35,621 nt of DNA from assembly GCA_020049415.1 (NCBI GenBank), contig JAIFKV010000091.1:1-35621 (forward strand), in the 5' to 3' direction. A model generated the notes under the pieces. It did no database searches, was not told the DNA's origin, and saw only the letters and a program-made list of their open reading frames with translations. The position numbers and the translations under genes are program-made. This DNA comes from Betaproteobacteria bacterium (lineage in GTDB: Bacteria > Pseudomonadota > Gammaproteobacteria > Burkholderiales > Thiobacillaceae). Below, piece after piece: positions 26,292-34,193 of this stretch (positions are counted from its first letter, which is position 1; each line of letters opens with the position of its first letter).

Positions 26292-26309
26292 TGTTTCTTT
26301 CTGGAAACA
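26292..26309. promoter_or_regulatory. Activator-binding palindrome, copy 1
   Basis: TGTTTC-TTTCTG-GAAACA, a perfect 6-6-6 dyad, lies just upstream of the kinase ATG. It is identical in both half-sites to copy 2 at 26379-26396. Its centre is about 187 bases before the predicted start site of the sigma-54 promoter. At this place it could also repress kinase translation or transcription. Confidence 0.7.
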
Positions 26310-26358
26310 TGTTTCGATTTCTCAACATGGCATATGAATCCATATAAATCAGATGGTT

Positions 26359-26388
26359 ATAGTATCCAGCTTGCTTGTTGTTTCACAA
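26359..26388 (-). promoter_or_regulatory. Possible sigma-70 promoter for the kinase-regulator operon
   Basis: Leftward, TTGTGA (26388-26383) and TACTAT (26364-26359) are 18 bases apart in the A/T-rich part of the intergenic region. The -35 box lies inside palindrome copy 2, so the bound regulator could block it. Confidence 0.35.
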
Positions 26389-26396
26389 TAGAAACA
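26379..26396. promoter_or_regulatory. Activator-binding palindrome, copy 2
   Basis: TGTTTC-ACAATA-GAAACA, again a perfect 6-6-6 dyad, centred about 100 bases upstream of the predicted start site. That is a usual enhancer distance for NtrC-type activators. Centre-to-centre distance to copy 1 is 87 bases, about eight helical turns. Confidence 0.75.
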
Positions 26397-26460
26397 TTTA
26401 GGGCCGTGTTTGATTTTGTGTATTGTCCATAAAAACAACAGCTTGCGGGTAAAGAAGGGT

Positions 26461-26476
26461 TGGCATGCTGCTTGCA
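26461..26476 (+). promoter_or_regulatory. Sigma-54 (-24/-12) promoter of the Usp-like/SulP operon
   Basis: TGGCATGCTGCTTGCA matches the sigma-54 consensus TGGCAC-N5-TTGCW almost perfectly, with exactly ten bases between GG (26462-26463) and GC (26474-26475). Transcription should begin near 26487, about 24 bases before the Usp-like ATG at 26511. The adjacent sigma-54 activator gene and two upstream palindromes support it. Confidence 0.88.
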
Positions 26477-26510
26477 AAAGAGATGCGCCCCCTTTTCCGG
26501 ACCCATTGCC

Positions 26511-27157
26511 ATGAAAAAACTGGCTGATCAGATCAAGCAAGCATTCAGCGCCCTGGGAGCCTGTCGGACTTTGGTCGTCGATAGCGAAAATCGACCCCGC
26601 CGAGGCCGTTTTTTGCCGGATTCGCCGCAGCATGGTTGTTCCATGGTGCAATCCTGGCCAATGCCGACATCGGCGAGTGGAGCGGACGTCGTGAGATGCA
26701 TGCCGCGTTGTTCCCGCCTCAGCCTGACAATGAACTGTCTGCAGTTCCGGCGCACCCGGCCACCACACAAAAATGGATCGCCCTGGGGGTCGGTGACACG
26801 CTGCCGCCCCACGTCATGGCCTATGTTATTGGCGCTTGCCGCCGCATGCGGGCGAATCTGTTGCTGATCTCGCTTGATGCGATGCGGGTGCGGGCGCTGT
26901 TGGCGGACTATCTCCCTGATTTGCAGGGCATTACCTGCGTCACCGAAGAACTCGCCAGCGCTTCCGCCGCCGCCGTCCTGCAAGCGCTGAACCTGCATCA
27001 CAGCGTGTTGTTTGCAGTTTCCGGCGCGGAAAACGACCCCTTGCGGCCATTGCTGCGCGCTCGCCGCAACCGGCGTTCGCCGGTGCCGATAGTGCTGGTG
27101 ACGCCGAAGCCGCCGACCTCGAACGCGGTCGGTCGGCAGAAAGTCGCGCAAAACTGA
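26511..27157 (+). pseudogene. UspA-like protein upstream of SulP, apparently frameshifted
   Basis: The first ORF after the sigma-54 promoter starts at the ATG at 26511 (MKKLADQIKQAFSAL), a beginning I associate with Usp-like genes next to SulP transporters. The rest of the product is in another frame: AAWLFHGAILANADIGEW, then a Usp-like core (KWIALGVGDTLPPHVMAYVIGACRRM, and the closing VPIVLV strand) to the stop at 27157. The switch from the first to the second frame falls at or before a T6 run at 26609-26614. One more T there would give a continuous ORF of about 216 codons. In the first frame this run also reads T TTT TTG, a classic -1 slippery heptamer. It could be a real mutation, a homopolymer read error or programmed slippage. 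No ribosome-binding site is evident. Confidence 0.6.
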
Positions 27158-27266
27158 ACCGCTTGCAGCCGTCTTCGACGCGATTTTTCGATCTCCCATT
27201 CAGCTTGTTTCATGCCGCGTTGTTTTGGCTTAACCACGACCCAATTTCCCTCCTGTCGCTATACAA

Positions 27267-29072
27267 ATGACCCTGCCCCGTATTGAAAGTTTGCCACTCT
27301 GGATTCGTCCATTCTTCCCGTTTCTGTCCTGGTTTCCGCGCGTCAATCGCGGCACTGTCAAAGCCGATGCGATGGCCGGACTGACCGGCGCGCTGGTGGC
27401 GCTGCCGCAAGGCGTGGCGTTCGCCACCATCGCCGGCATGCCGCCGGAATACGGCCTCTACGCCGGCATGATTCCGGCGGTCATCGCGGCGCTGTTCGGT
27501 TCCAGTTGGCATCTGGTCTCCGGCCCCACCACCGCCGCTTCCATCGTGCTGTTTTCGGTGCTGTCGCCGCATGCCGAGCCGGGCACCGCGCAATACGTCA
27601 GCCTGGCGCTGACGATGACCTTTCTGGTCGGTCTGATCCAGGTCACGATGGGATTCGCCAAACTGGGCACCCTGGTCAATTTCATTTCGCATTCGGTGGT
27701 GACCGGTTTCACCGCCGGCGCGGCGATTCTGATCGCCACCAATCAGGTCAAGCATTTCACCGGCCTGAGCATGCCGCGCGGCTTGTCTTTTACCGACACC
27801 TGGAGCATGGCGATAACCCACCTTGCCGATATTCAATCCGGTGTGTTTCTGGTGGGTTTGTTTACCTTGTTGCTCGGTATCGCGGTGAAACGCTGGCTGC
27901 CGAAATGGCCGTACATGATCGTCGCCATGCTGGCCGGTTCGCTGCTGGCGGCCGCGCTGACCGCCTGGAAGGGCATCACGCTGCCGACAGTCGGCGCGCT
28001 GCCCGCCGTATTGCCGCCGTTGTCCGCACCGGCGTTCGACGCCGAAAGCATTCGCGCGGTGGCCTCCGGCGTGGTCGCCGTGACGCTGCTGGCCTTGACC
28101 GAGGCGGTGTCGATCGCGCGCGCGTTGGCGGCGCGCTCCGGCCAGCATGTCGATGGCAATCAGGAATTTGTCGGGCAAGGTTTGTCGAATCTGTTTGGCA
28201 GTTTCTTCTCCGGCTATGTTGCCACCGGCTCGTTCAACCGCAGCGGCGTCAACTATGCGGCTGGCGCCAAAACTCCTATCGCCGCCATGCTGGCTGGCAT
28301 TTTTCTGTTGGTGCTGGTGCTGTTTGTCGCGCCCTGGGCACAATTTCTGCCCAACGCGGCGATGGCCGGTATCCTGTTTCTGGTGGCTTGGGGCTTGATC
28401 GATTTCAAGGAGATTTTTCATGTTTTCAAGACCAGCCGCGCGGAGACGACGATTCTCCTTTCTACCTTCGCCAGCACCTTGTTCCTGACCCTGGAGGAAG
28501 CCATCATCATCGGCGTGCTGTTGTCGCTGTCGTTGTATCTGTCGCGCACTTCCAAACCGGATGTGCGCGTACGCGCACCGGACCCGAACAGTCCAAAGCA
28601 CAAATTCACCGATGCCGCCAACGCCACCGAATGTCCGCAGCTTCGCTTCATTCGCATCGACGGTTCCCTGTTCTTCGGCGCTACTTCGCATATCCGCGAA
28701 GCACTGGCGGCGCAGGATCAGGCCAATCCGGAGCAGAAACATGTCGCCGTGGTTGCGCACGGCATCAACTTCCTTGATCTGGCCGGTGCGCATTACCTGG
28801 CCGAGGAAGCCGAACGCCGGCATGCGCTGGGCGGCGGCCTGTACTTTATCCGCGTCAAAGACACCGTGCAGGAGCAGATGGCAGAAAGCGGCGCGCTGAA
28901 AATCATCGGCGGCAATAATCTGTTCGACTCCAAGACCGAGGCTATCGAGGAGATTTGCCGACGTCTGGACCACTCGGTCTGCGCCACTTGCAAGGCGCGC
29001 ATCTTCCGCGAATGCGGTGCGGTCAGCGTCGGCCCGGCGCCAGTCATCGGCGCCGAGATGGCGCATGCCTGA
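27267..29072 (+). CDS. SulP family inorganic anion transporter with STAS domain
   Basis: A 601-residue SLC26/SulP transporter. The membrane part (about 15-430) opens with RVNRGTVKADAMAGLTGALVALPQGVAFA and PPEYGLYAGMIPAVIAALFGSSWHLVSGPTTA, the family's signature region, and runs to about 12-14 helices. A cytoplasmic STAS domain follows (about 455-560). The tail has CATCKARIFREC (Cys at 572, 575 and 583), a possible metal-binding motif. Family substrates include sulfate, bicarbonate and other anions; which one is used here is unknown. It lies 109 bases after the Usp-like gene and is probably transcribed from the sigma-54 promoter at 26461. It is convergent with the next gene. Confidence 0.93.
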   Translation: MTLPRIESLPLWIRPFFPFLSWFPRVNRGTVKADAMAGLTGALVALPQGVAFATIAGMPPEYGLYAGMIPAVIAALFGSSWHLVSGPTTAASIVLFSVLSPHAEPGTAQYVSLALTMTFLVGLIQVTMGFAKLGTLVNFISHSVVTGFTAGAAILIATNQVKHFTGLSMPRGLSFTDTWSMAITHLADIQSGVFLVGLFTLLLGIAVKRWLPKWPYMIVAMLAGSLLAAALTAWKGITLPTVGALPAVLPPLSAPAFDAESIRAVASGVVAVTLLALTEAVSIARALAARSGQHVDGNQEFVGQGLSNLFGSFFSGYVATGSFNRSGVNYAAGAKTPIAAMLAGIFLLVLVLFVAPWAQFLPNAAMAGILFLVAWGLIDFKEIFHVFKTSRAETTILLSTFASTLFLTLEEAIIIGVLLSLSLYLSRTSKPDVRVRAPDPNSPKHKFTDAANATECPQLRFIRIDGSLFFGATSHIREALAAQDQANPEQKHVAVVAHGINFLDLAGAHYLAEEAERRHALGGGLYFIRVKDTVQEQMAESGALKIIGGNNLFDSKTEAIEEICRRLDHSVCATCKARIFRECGAVSVGPAPVIGAEMAHA

Positions 29073-29108
29073 CTTTGGCAGCATCGGCGGCGAATGGCCG
29101 GCGTCGGC

Positions 29109-31988
29109 TTATGCGTTCTGGCTTGAGCTTGAAACGGGCGGGGAGTGGGTATGCGGTGTTGGCAGGGCGGCATCGAGGCGAGTCAGCCCGCGCAGTATCG
29201 CCACCAGAGCATCGGTCTGCGTGTGCAATTCCGCACAGCCCAGCAGGGCTTCCGCTTGGCGTCCCTGCTGGAAGAGGCTGAGCAGTTCGGCCGCCAGCGC
29301 ATGTATTTGTTGATGTAGCGGGTCGATCGCCTGGAAGCCGGGAAGCTCGCCAAGGCGTGCCAGCCCGTCATGGTCATGCCAAGCGCCAAAGCGGCATTGG
29401 TGCGCGTCCATTGGTGGCGGCATTTCTCGCTCGCCCTTCAGGCAGCTTTCAATGTTCTTTACCCAGGCGCGGTGTTCCACTTCGGCAAACAGCAACGGCA
29501 GCGTGTTACGGTTTACCCCTCTGTCCCGCCAGCAGGTCCAGGCGGGGTGGGGATGCCAGGTAGTCACCCAATCGGGCAATTCGGTTGCCGGCATTGGCCG
29601 GGCGATACCAAAGCCTTGTGCATGGTCACATCCAAGCTGCAACAACAGTTCGCCATGCGCCACGCTTTCGACGCCTTCGGCGATGACCTGGCGGCGAAAG
29701 GCCAGGGCCAGACCCAACACGCCTTCGACGATGGCCAGGTCATCGGGATCGTCGAGCATGTCATGGATGAAACTCTGGTCGATTTTCAGCACATCCGCCG
29801 GGAGTCGCTTCAGGTAGGTCAGCGAGGAATAGCCGGTGCCGAAATCGTCCAGCGCGAAGCGCACGCCGATCTCGCGGCAGGTCCGCATGATTGTGGAGAC
29901 GCCGGCCATGTCCTCCAGCGCGCTGGTTTCCAGGACTTCCAGTTCCAGCAAGCGCGGTTCGACCTCGGCGTGAGCCGCCAGGCTGAGGCGTAGATGCGAG
30001 ACAAAATTGGCCTGCTGCAAATGCCGCGCGGCGATGTTGATGCTGATCGGTATCTCCAATCCGCTTACCCGCCAGGTGTCCAGTTGCGACAGCGCGGTGT
30101 CGAGCACCCACTCGCCGATTTCAACGCCGAGCTGATGATCTTCGACCATCGGCAGGAAAGCCGCCGGCGGCAACAGGCCGCGTTCGGGGTGTTGCCAGCG
30201 GATCAACGCTTCGGCGCCGATCACCTCGCCGGTCTTCATGTTTACCTTGGGTTGGTAATGCAGCACGAACTCGTTGCGGCCGATTGCGTTGCGGATGTGT
30301 TCCAGCGATTCGCGCTGGTTTTTTACCGCCATGTCCTTTTCTACATCGAACAGATGGTAGCGATTCTTGCCGGCTTGCTTGGCCAAATACATGGCTTGAT
30401 CAGCATGCCGGATCAACTGATCCGGGTCGCTGCCGTCATGCGGGTAAATGGTCACGCCGATGCTGGCGGAGATGCGCAACACCGCCTGGCCCACCGTTAC
30501 CGGGTCGGCCGCCGCCAACAGCAGTCGGGACAGCACCAGTTCAGTGTTCTCCGGTCGATCCAGATCCGCCAGCACGGCGACGAATTCGTCACCACCGATG
30601 CGCGCCAGGGTATCGCCATCACGCAGCGCGGCATTCATCCGATGTGACACGGTGATCAACAGTTCGTCGCCGATATCGTGGCCATAGTGGTCGTTGATGG
30701 CCTTGAAGCCGTCCAGGTCGAGATAGGCGACCGCGAGCTGTTTGCCGCGTCGCTGCGATTGCGCCATGGCTTGCTGCAATCGGTCGGCGAGCAGCACACG
30801 GTTGGGTAGATTGGTGAGCGCGTCGTAATGCGCGATATGTTCAAGCTGCTGTTGATGATTCTTCAGCGCGGTGATATCGGTGAACAGCGCAACGTAATGC
30901 CGGGTTTGCCCGTTATCGTCGCGCACCGCGCTGATGTTGAGCATTTCCGCATACACCTCGCCGCTCTTGCGTCGGTTCCAGACTTCGCCATACCAGTGGC
31001 CTTTGATCTGCAAAGCCTGCCACATCACCGCATAGTATTCCGCCGACTGCCGGCCGGATTGCAGCATGCGCGGGTTCTGCCCCAGTGCCTCTTCGCGCGA
31101 ATAACCGGTAATGCGGGTAAAGGTTTCGTTGACATCGACAATAGTGCCCAGTGCATCGGTGATCAAGATGCCTTCGCGGGCGTTGCTGAATACGCTGGCC
31201 GCCAGTTTCAGCTCGTTCTCGGCGCGCTTGCGTTGGGTGATGTCATGCCAGGTACAGAGCACGACCGGCTGATCATTCAGGGTCACTGGTTGCAGGCTGA
31301 CGGCGGCGATCAGTTCGTCACCGTCAGCGCGTAGATAAACCCATTCGAAGCGTTGTGATTCTCCCGCCGCCGCCAGGCCGATCAGCCGCATCGCCTTGCT
31401 GCCGGAGGCTTCGCCGTCAGGTTGCAGCGCCGGCGAAAGGGCTGCGGGTTCGAGTCCGAGCAAGGCGCTACGGTCCGGATAGCCGAGCATCCGCGCGGCG
31501 GCGAGATTGCAGTCGGAATGCTTGCCATTGGTGAGGATCCACATCGGCTCCGGCGCATGCTCGAAAATGGCGCGCAGGCGGATTTCACTGGCGCGCAATT
31601 CCGCCTCGAAGTGTTTCAAGCGAAGTTGTGTGCGTACCCGCACGCGGACAATTTCAATATCAAACGGCTTGACGATGTAGTCGACCGCGCCAAGCTCGAA
31701 ACCTTCCTTCTGATCGAGAAAGTCGCCTTTGGCGGTGACAAAGATGACCGGGATATCCTGACTGGCCGGGTTTGCCTTCAATCGCCGGCAGACTTCAAAA
31801 CCATCCATGCCGGGCATCATCACATCCAGCAGAATCAGGTTCGGCGCAGCCTGTGCGATCAGCTCCAGCGCCTGCGGGCCGGAAGTCGCGAAGCGGATGT
31901 CGTAATCCTGGTCCAGCGCCCCGGCAAGAATCTGGATGTTCGCCGGGATGTCATCAACCAGCAGCAGATTGGCGCGGGTGGTCATCAT
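29109..31988 (-). CDS. REC-PAS-PAS-GGDEF-EAL-CZB response regulator
   Basis: A 959-residue soluble c-di-GMP protein. The receiver (about 6-122) has Asp55 and Lys107; two PAS domains follow (about 132-255 and 262-378). The GGDEF domain carries GGDEF at 465-469 and an intact inhibitory site RDGD at 456-459. The EAL domain has EAL at 593-595, LEVLETSAL (683-691), DDFGTG (714-719) and EGVE (771-774). A C-terminal CZB domain (about 835-935) keeps the probable zinc ligands His839, Cys865, His892 and His896, spaced much as in DgcZ. Both catalytic domains look intact. The ATG at 31988 overlaps the kinase stop by four bases (ATGA), so it is the coupled response partner of the hybrid kinase. Confidence 0.93.
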   Translation of the reverse strand: MMTTRANLLLVDDIPANIQILAGALDQDYDIRFATSGPQALELIAQAAPNLILLDVMMPGMDGFEVCRRLKANPASQDIPVIFVTAKGDFLDQKEGFELGAVDYIVKPFDIEIVRVRVRTQLRLKHFEAELRASEIRLRAIFEHAPEPMWILTNGKHSDCNLAAARMLGYPDRSALLGLEPAALSPALQPDGEASGSKAMRLIGLAAAGESQRFEWVYLRADGDELIAAVSLQPVTLNDQPVVLCTWHDITQRKRAENELKLAASVFSNAREGILITDALGTIVDVNETFTRITGYSREEALGQNPRMLQSGRQSAEYYAVMWQALQIKGHWYGEVWNRRKSGEVYAEMLNISAVRDDNGQTRHYVALFTDITALKNHQQQLEHIAHYDALTNLPNRVLLADRLQQAMAQSQRRGKQLAVAYLDLDGFKAINDHYGHDIGDELLITVSHRMNAALRDGDTLARIGGDEFVAVLADLDRPENTELVLSRLLLAAADPVTVGQAVLRISASIGVTIYPHDGSDPDQLIRHADQAMYLAKQAGKNRYHLFDVEKDMAVKNQRESLEHIRNAIGRNEFVLHYQPKVNMKTGEVIGAEALIRWQHPERGLLPPAAFLPMVEDHQLGVEIGEWVLDTALSQLDTWRVSGLEIPISINIAARHLQQANFVSHLRLSLAAHAEVEPRLLELEVLETSALEDMAGVSTIMRTCREIGVRFALDDFGTGYSSLTYLKRLPADVLKIDQSFIHDMLDDPDDLAIVEGVLGLALAFRRQVIAEGVESVAHGELLLQLGCDHAQGFGIARPMPATELPDWVTTWHPHPAWTCWRDRGVNRNTLPLLFAEVEHRAWVKNIESCLKGEREMPPPMDAHQCRFGAWHDHDGLARLGELPGFQAIDPLHQQIHALAAELLSLFQQGRQAEALLGCAELHTQTDALVAILRGLTRLDAALPTPHTHSPPVSSSSQNA

Positions 31989-34138
31989 GATTGGGGTGTT
32001 TCCATCGTCTTCAGCCACCTGTCGAGACGCTCAAGTGCGTTGGTGTAGTCAAGTTGGCGTACCGCCTTGGCCAGGCTGCTGCATTCTCCAGCAAGCGCGG
32101 TCGCAGAGCATGCCGATTCCAGTTCCGGCAGGCAATGGTGGGCGGAAAAACTTTGTTGTGACAAGTGATCCCGCAGTTCAAGCAGGAGCGCGCGCAGATG
32201 CGCGGGATCAGGCCCGCCAGCAAGCTGCGCCAGCTCCGGCACTGTTTTGCTGTTGCCGCTGGCGGCTGTGCCCATTTGTTCCTGCGACAACCATTGGGCC
32301 AGTTTGTCACGCAGATCGTTGATGCTGACCGGCTTCGCCAGAAAGTCGTCCATGCCGACCGAAAGACAATCTTCCCGGTCATCCTCAAAGGCATTTGCGG
32401 TGACCGCGATAATCGGCAGATGGGTGCGGCCAGACTGGTTTTCCCAGAGCCGAATCTGCCGTGTCGCTTCAAATCCGTCCATGATCGGCATGCGGCAATC
32501 CATCAGCACCAGATCCGGCGTCAGCCCCGCCTGGATCGCCGCGACAGCTGCCTGGCCGTTTTCGCTGCTTTCAACCTGTATGCCGATCTTCTGTAGTTGC
32601 TTCATCAACACTTTGCGATTGATCGGGTTGTCTTCAACGATCAAAACTCGGGCCGGTTGCATCTCCGTCACCTGCATTTCAGGCCAGGCCAGCTCGCTCG
32701 GGAGGGGCCGTTCGCCGCTGTCGAATTCTGTGTCGGTGTGCAGTATGTCGACGTGGGCGCTGAACCAGAAGCGCGCCCCGTGGCCGAACGAACTCTCGAC
32801 CCCCGCCTCGCCGCCCATCAGCCTGGCCAGTTTTTGCACAATGGATAACCCCAGGCCGGTGCCGCTGAATTGCCGGCTGGCGGAACTGTCCACCTGCGAA
32901 AAAGGCCTGAACAGCAAGGCTTGTTTGTCTTCGGCAATGCCAATGCCGCTGTCTGCCACGGCAAAGGTCAATACCGCCGTGTCATCCTGCGCCGCAACTG
33001 CCGTGCCTTCGATGCGGATAAAGCCTTGATCGGTAAATTTGATGGCGTTGCTGACCAGATTCGACAGCATTTGACGCAAGCGGGTTGGGTCGGACCAATA
33101 GCGCTGCTTGGGTCCATGCCAAACCGTCTGGATTTGCAAATTCTTGCTTTGCGCCAACTCGCTGAACAGCGACAGGGTTTCATGCATGATCTGCTCGGGG
33201 TCGACCATCGCACGGTTGAGTTCGAGTTTGCCCGCTTCCACTTTCGACAGATCAAGGATGTCGTTCAGCAGCGTCAGCAGGGTCTGCCCCGAGTTCAAAA
33301 TGGTGCGGGCATATTCGCGTTGATCCTGCGGGCTGCAGCCTGGCATCAGCAACAACTGGCTCATGCCGAGGATGCCATTCATCGGTGTGCGCAATTCATG
33401 CGACATGGTGGCCAGAAACTGACTTTTTGCCAGATTGGCCGCCTGAGCGGATTGATTCGCATCGATCAAGGCGGCCTCGTTATTGCGTACCGAATTGCGC
33501 ATATCGGCAAAGCTTTGCACCAGACTGCCGATTTCATCCTGTCCAGCCATCGGCAGTGTTGCCGCATAGTCATGGTTTGCCATGCGCGAGGCGGCTTCGC
33601 TGAGCACGCGCGTGCGCCGGCCGACCAGCAGTTCAAAGCTGAGGGCAACCGCCAGCATGGTCAACAGAAAGGTGGCCGCGATGATGCTGGCGACGATATG
33701 CGATTCTCTGACGGCTTCGCGATGATGGTCATTGAAGTCGATCCGCGCAGTCAGCACACCTTGGGTGAAACCGCGAAAAACGATGGGGTGGGAAAATTGC
33801 TTGATGCTTTTACCCTCCGGCACGGGTTTCGCGCCAAGCGGGTAAAGACGGCGATTTTCGGCATCGGTCAGTTCGATATGCAGCCAGTTGGGCTGCCGCT
33901 CGCGCAGTATGTCGAGATTTTCATGAATAGCCGCATACTGGTTCTGAATCATGAATGGCAGTAAACCATCCGCCACAATGTCCATCTGTTGACGGACGCT
34001 GTCGTTATCAAGACGATCCAGAGTCGCCACCAAACGCGGCTGCACCACCAGCAAAATCACGCTGATGCTGGCGAGTCCGAGCAGCAGCAGCAGAAACGTG
34101 ATCTTCAACCTGAGGGAATAGCGGATTTCCCGAGGCAT
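31985..34138 (-). CDS. Hybrid histidine kinase (sensor-HAMP-HisKA-HATPase-REC)
   Basis: A 717-residue inner-membrane kinase. Membrane helices at about 13-33 and 149-170 bracket a periplasmic region (about 34-148) that could contact the binding protein encoded just upstream. HAMP (about 171-225) is followed by HisKA with His247 (MSHELRTPMNG), HATPase with N-box NAIKF, DSGIGI and GTGLGL (about 350-460), and a receiver domain (about 497-615) with Asp547 and Lys602. The last 95 residues are helical with HH at 667-668, but are not a recognisable HPt domain. The start at 34138 follows the preceding gene's stop at 34194; the longer upstream frame overlaps that gene and has low-complexity Asn-Thr repeats. 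Confidence 0.92.
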   Translation of the reverse strand: MPREIRYSLRLKITFLLLLLGLASISVILLVVQPRLVATLDRLDNDSVRQQMDIVADGLLPFMIQNQYAAIHENLDILRERQPNWLHIELTDAENRRLYPLGAKPVPEGKSIKQFSHPIVFRGFTQGVLTARIDFNDHHREAVRESHIVASIIAATFLLTMLAVALSFELLVGRRTRVLSEAASRMANHDYAATLPMAGQDEIGSLVQSFADMRNSVRNNEAALIDANQSAQAANLAKSQFLATMSHELRTPMNGILGMSQLLLMPGCSPQDQREYARTILNSGQTLLTLLNDILDLSKVEAGKLELNRAMVDPEQIMHETLSLFSELAQSKNLQIQTVWHGPKQRYWSDPTRLRQMLSNLVSNAIKFTDQGFIRIEGTAVAAQDDTAVLTFAVADSGIGIAEDKQALLFRPFSQVDSSASRQFSGTGLGLSIVQKLARLMGGEAGVESSFGHGARFWFSAHVDILHTDTEFDSGERPLPSELAWPEMQVTEMQPARVLIVEDNPINRKVLMKQLQKIGIQVESSENGQAAVAAIQAGLTPDLVLMDCRMPIMDGFEATRQIRLWENQSGRTHLPIIAVTANAFEDDREDCLSVGMDDFLAKPVSINDLRDKLAQWLSQEQMGTAASGNSKTVPELAQLAGGPDPAHLRALLLELRDHLSQQSFSAHHCLPELESACSATALAGECSSLAKAVRQLDYTNALERLDRWLKTMETPQS

Positions 34139-34150
34139 GCTGTGCTGGAT

Positions 34151-34177
34151 GGTTGCGTTGGTTGCGTTGGTTGAGTG
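34151..34177. repeat. 9-bp triple tandem repeat between binding protein and kinase genes
   Basis: GGTTGCGTT occurs twice in perfect tandem (34151-34168), followed by a diverged third unit, GGTTGAGTG. It occupies the 55-base gap between the PhnD-like stop and the kinase start. Confidence 0.8.
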
Positions 34178-34193
34178 GGTCAAGTTATTAAAG

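Noticed and set aside
26528-27199. A minus-strand ORF opposite the Usp-like gene as the real gene
   Set aside because: It reads against the sigma-54 promoter and its translation lacks any recognisable fold, while the plus strand has Usp-like strands and a proper C-terminus.
27210-29084. A 624-codon open frame on the minus strand opposite the SulP gene
   Set aside because: Composition (Gly, Gln, Arg, His rich) is typical of antisense frames, while the plus strand encodes a full SulP transporter.
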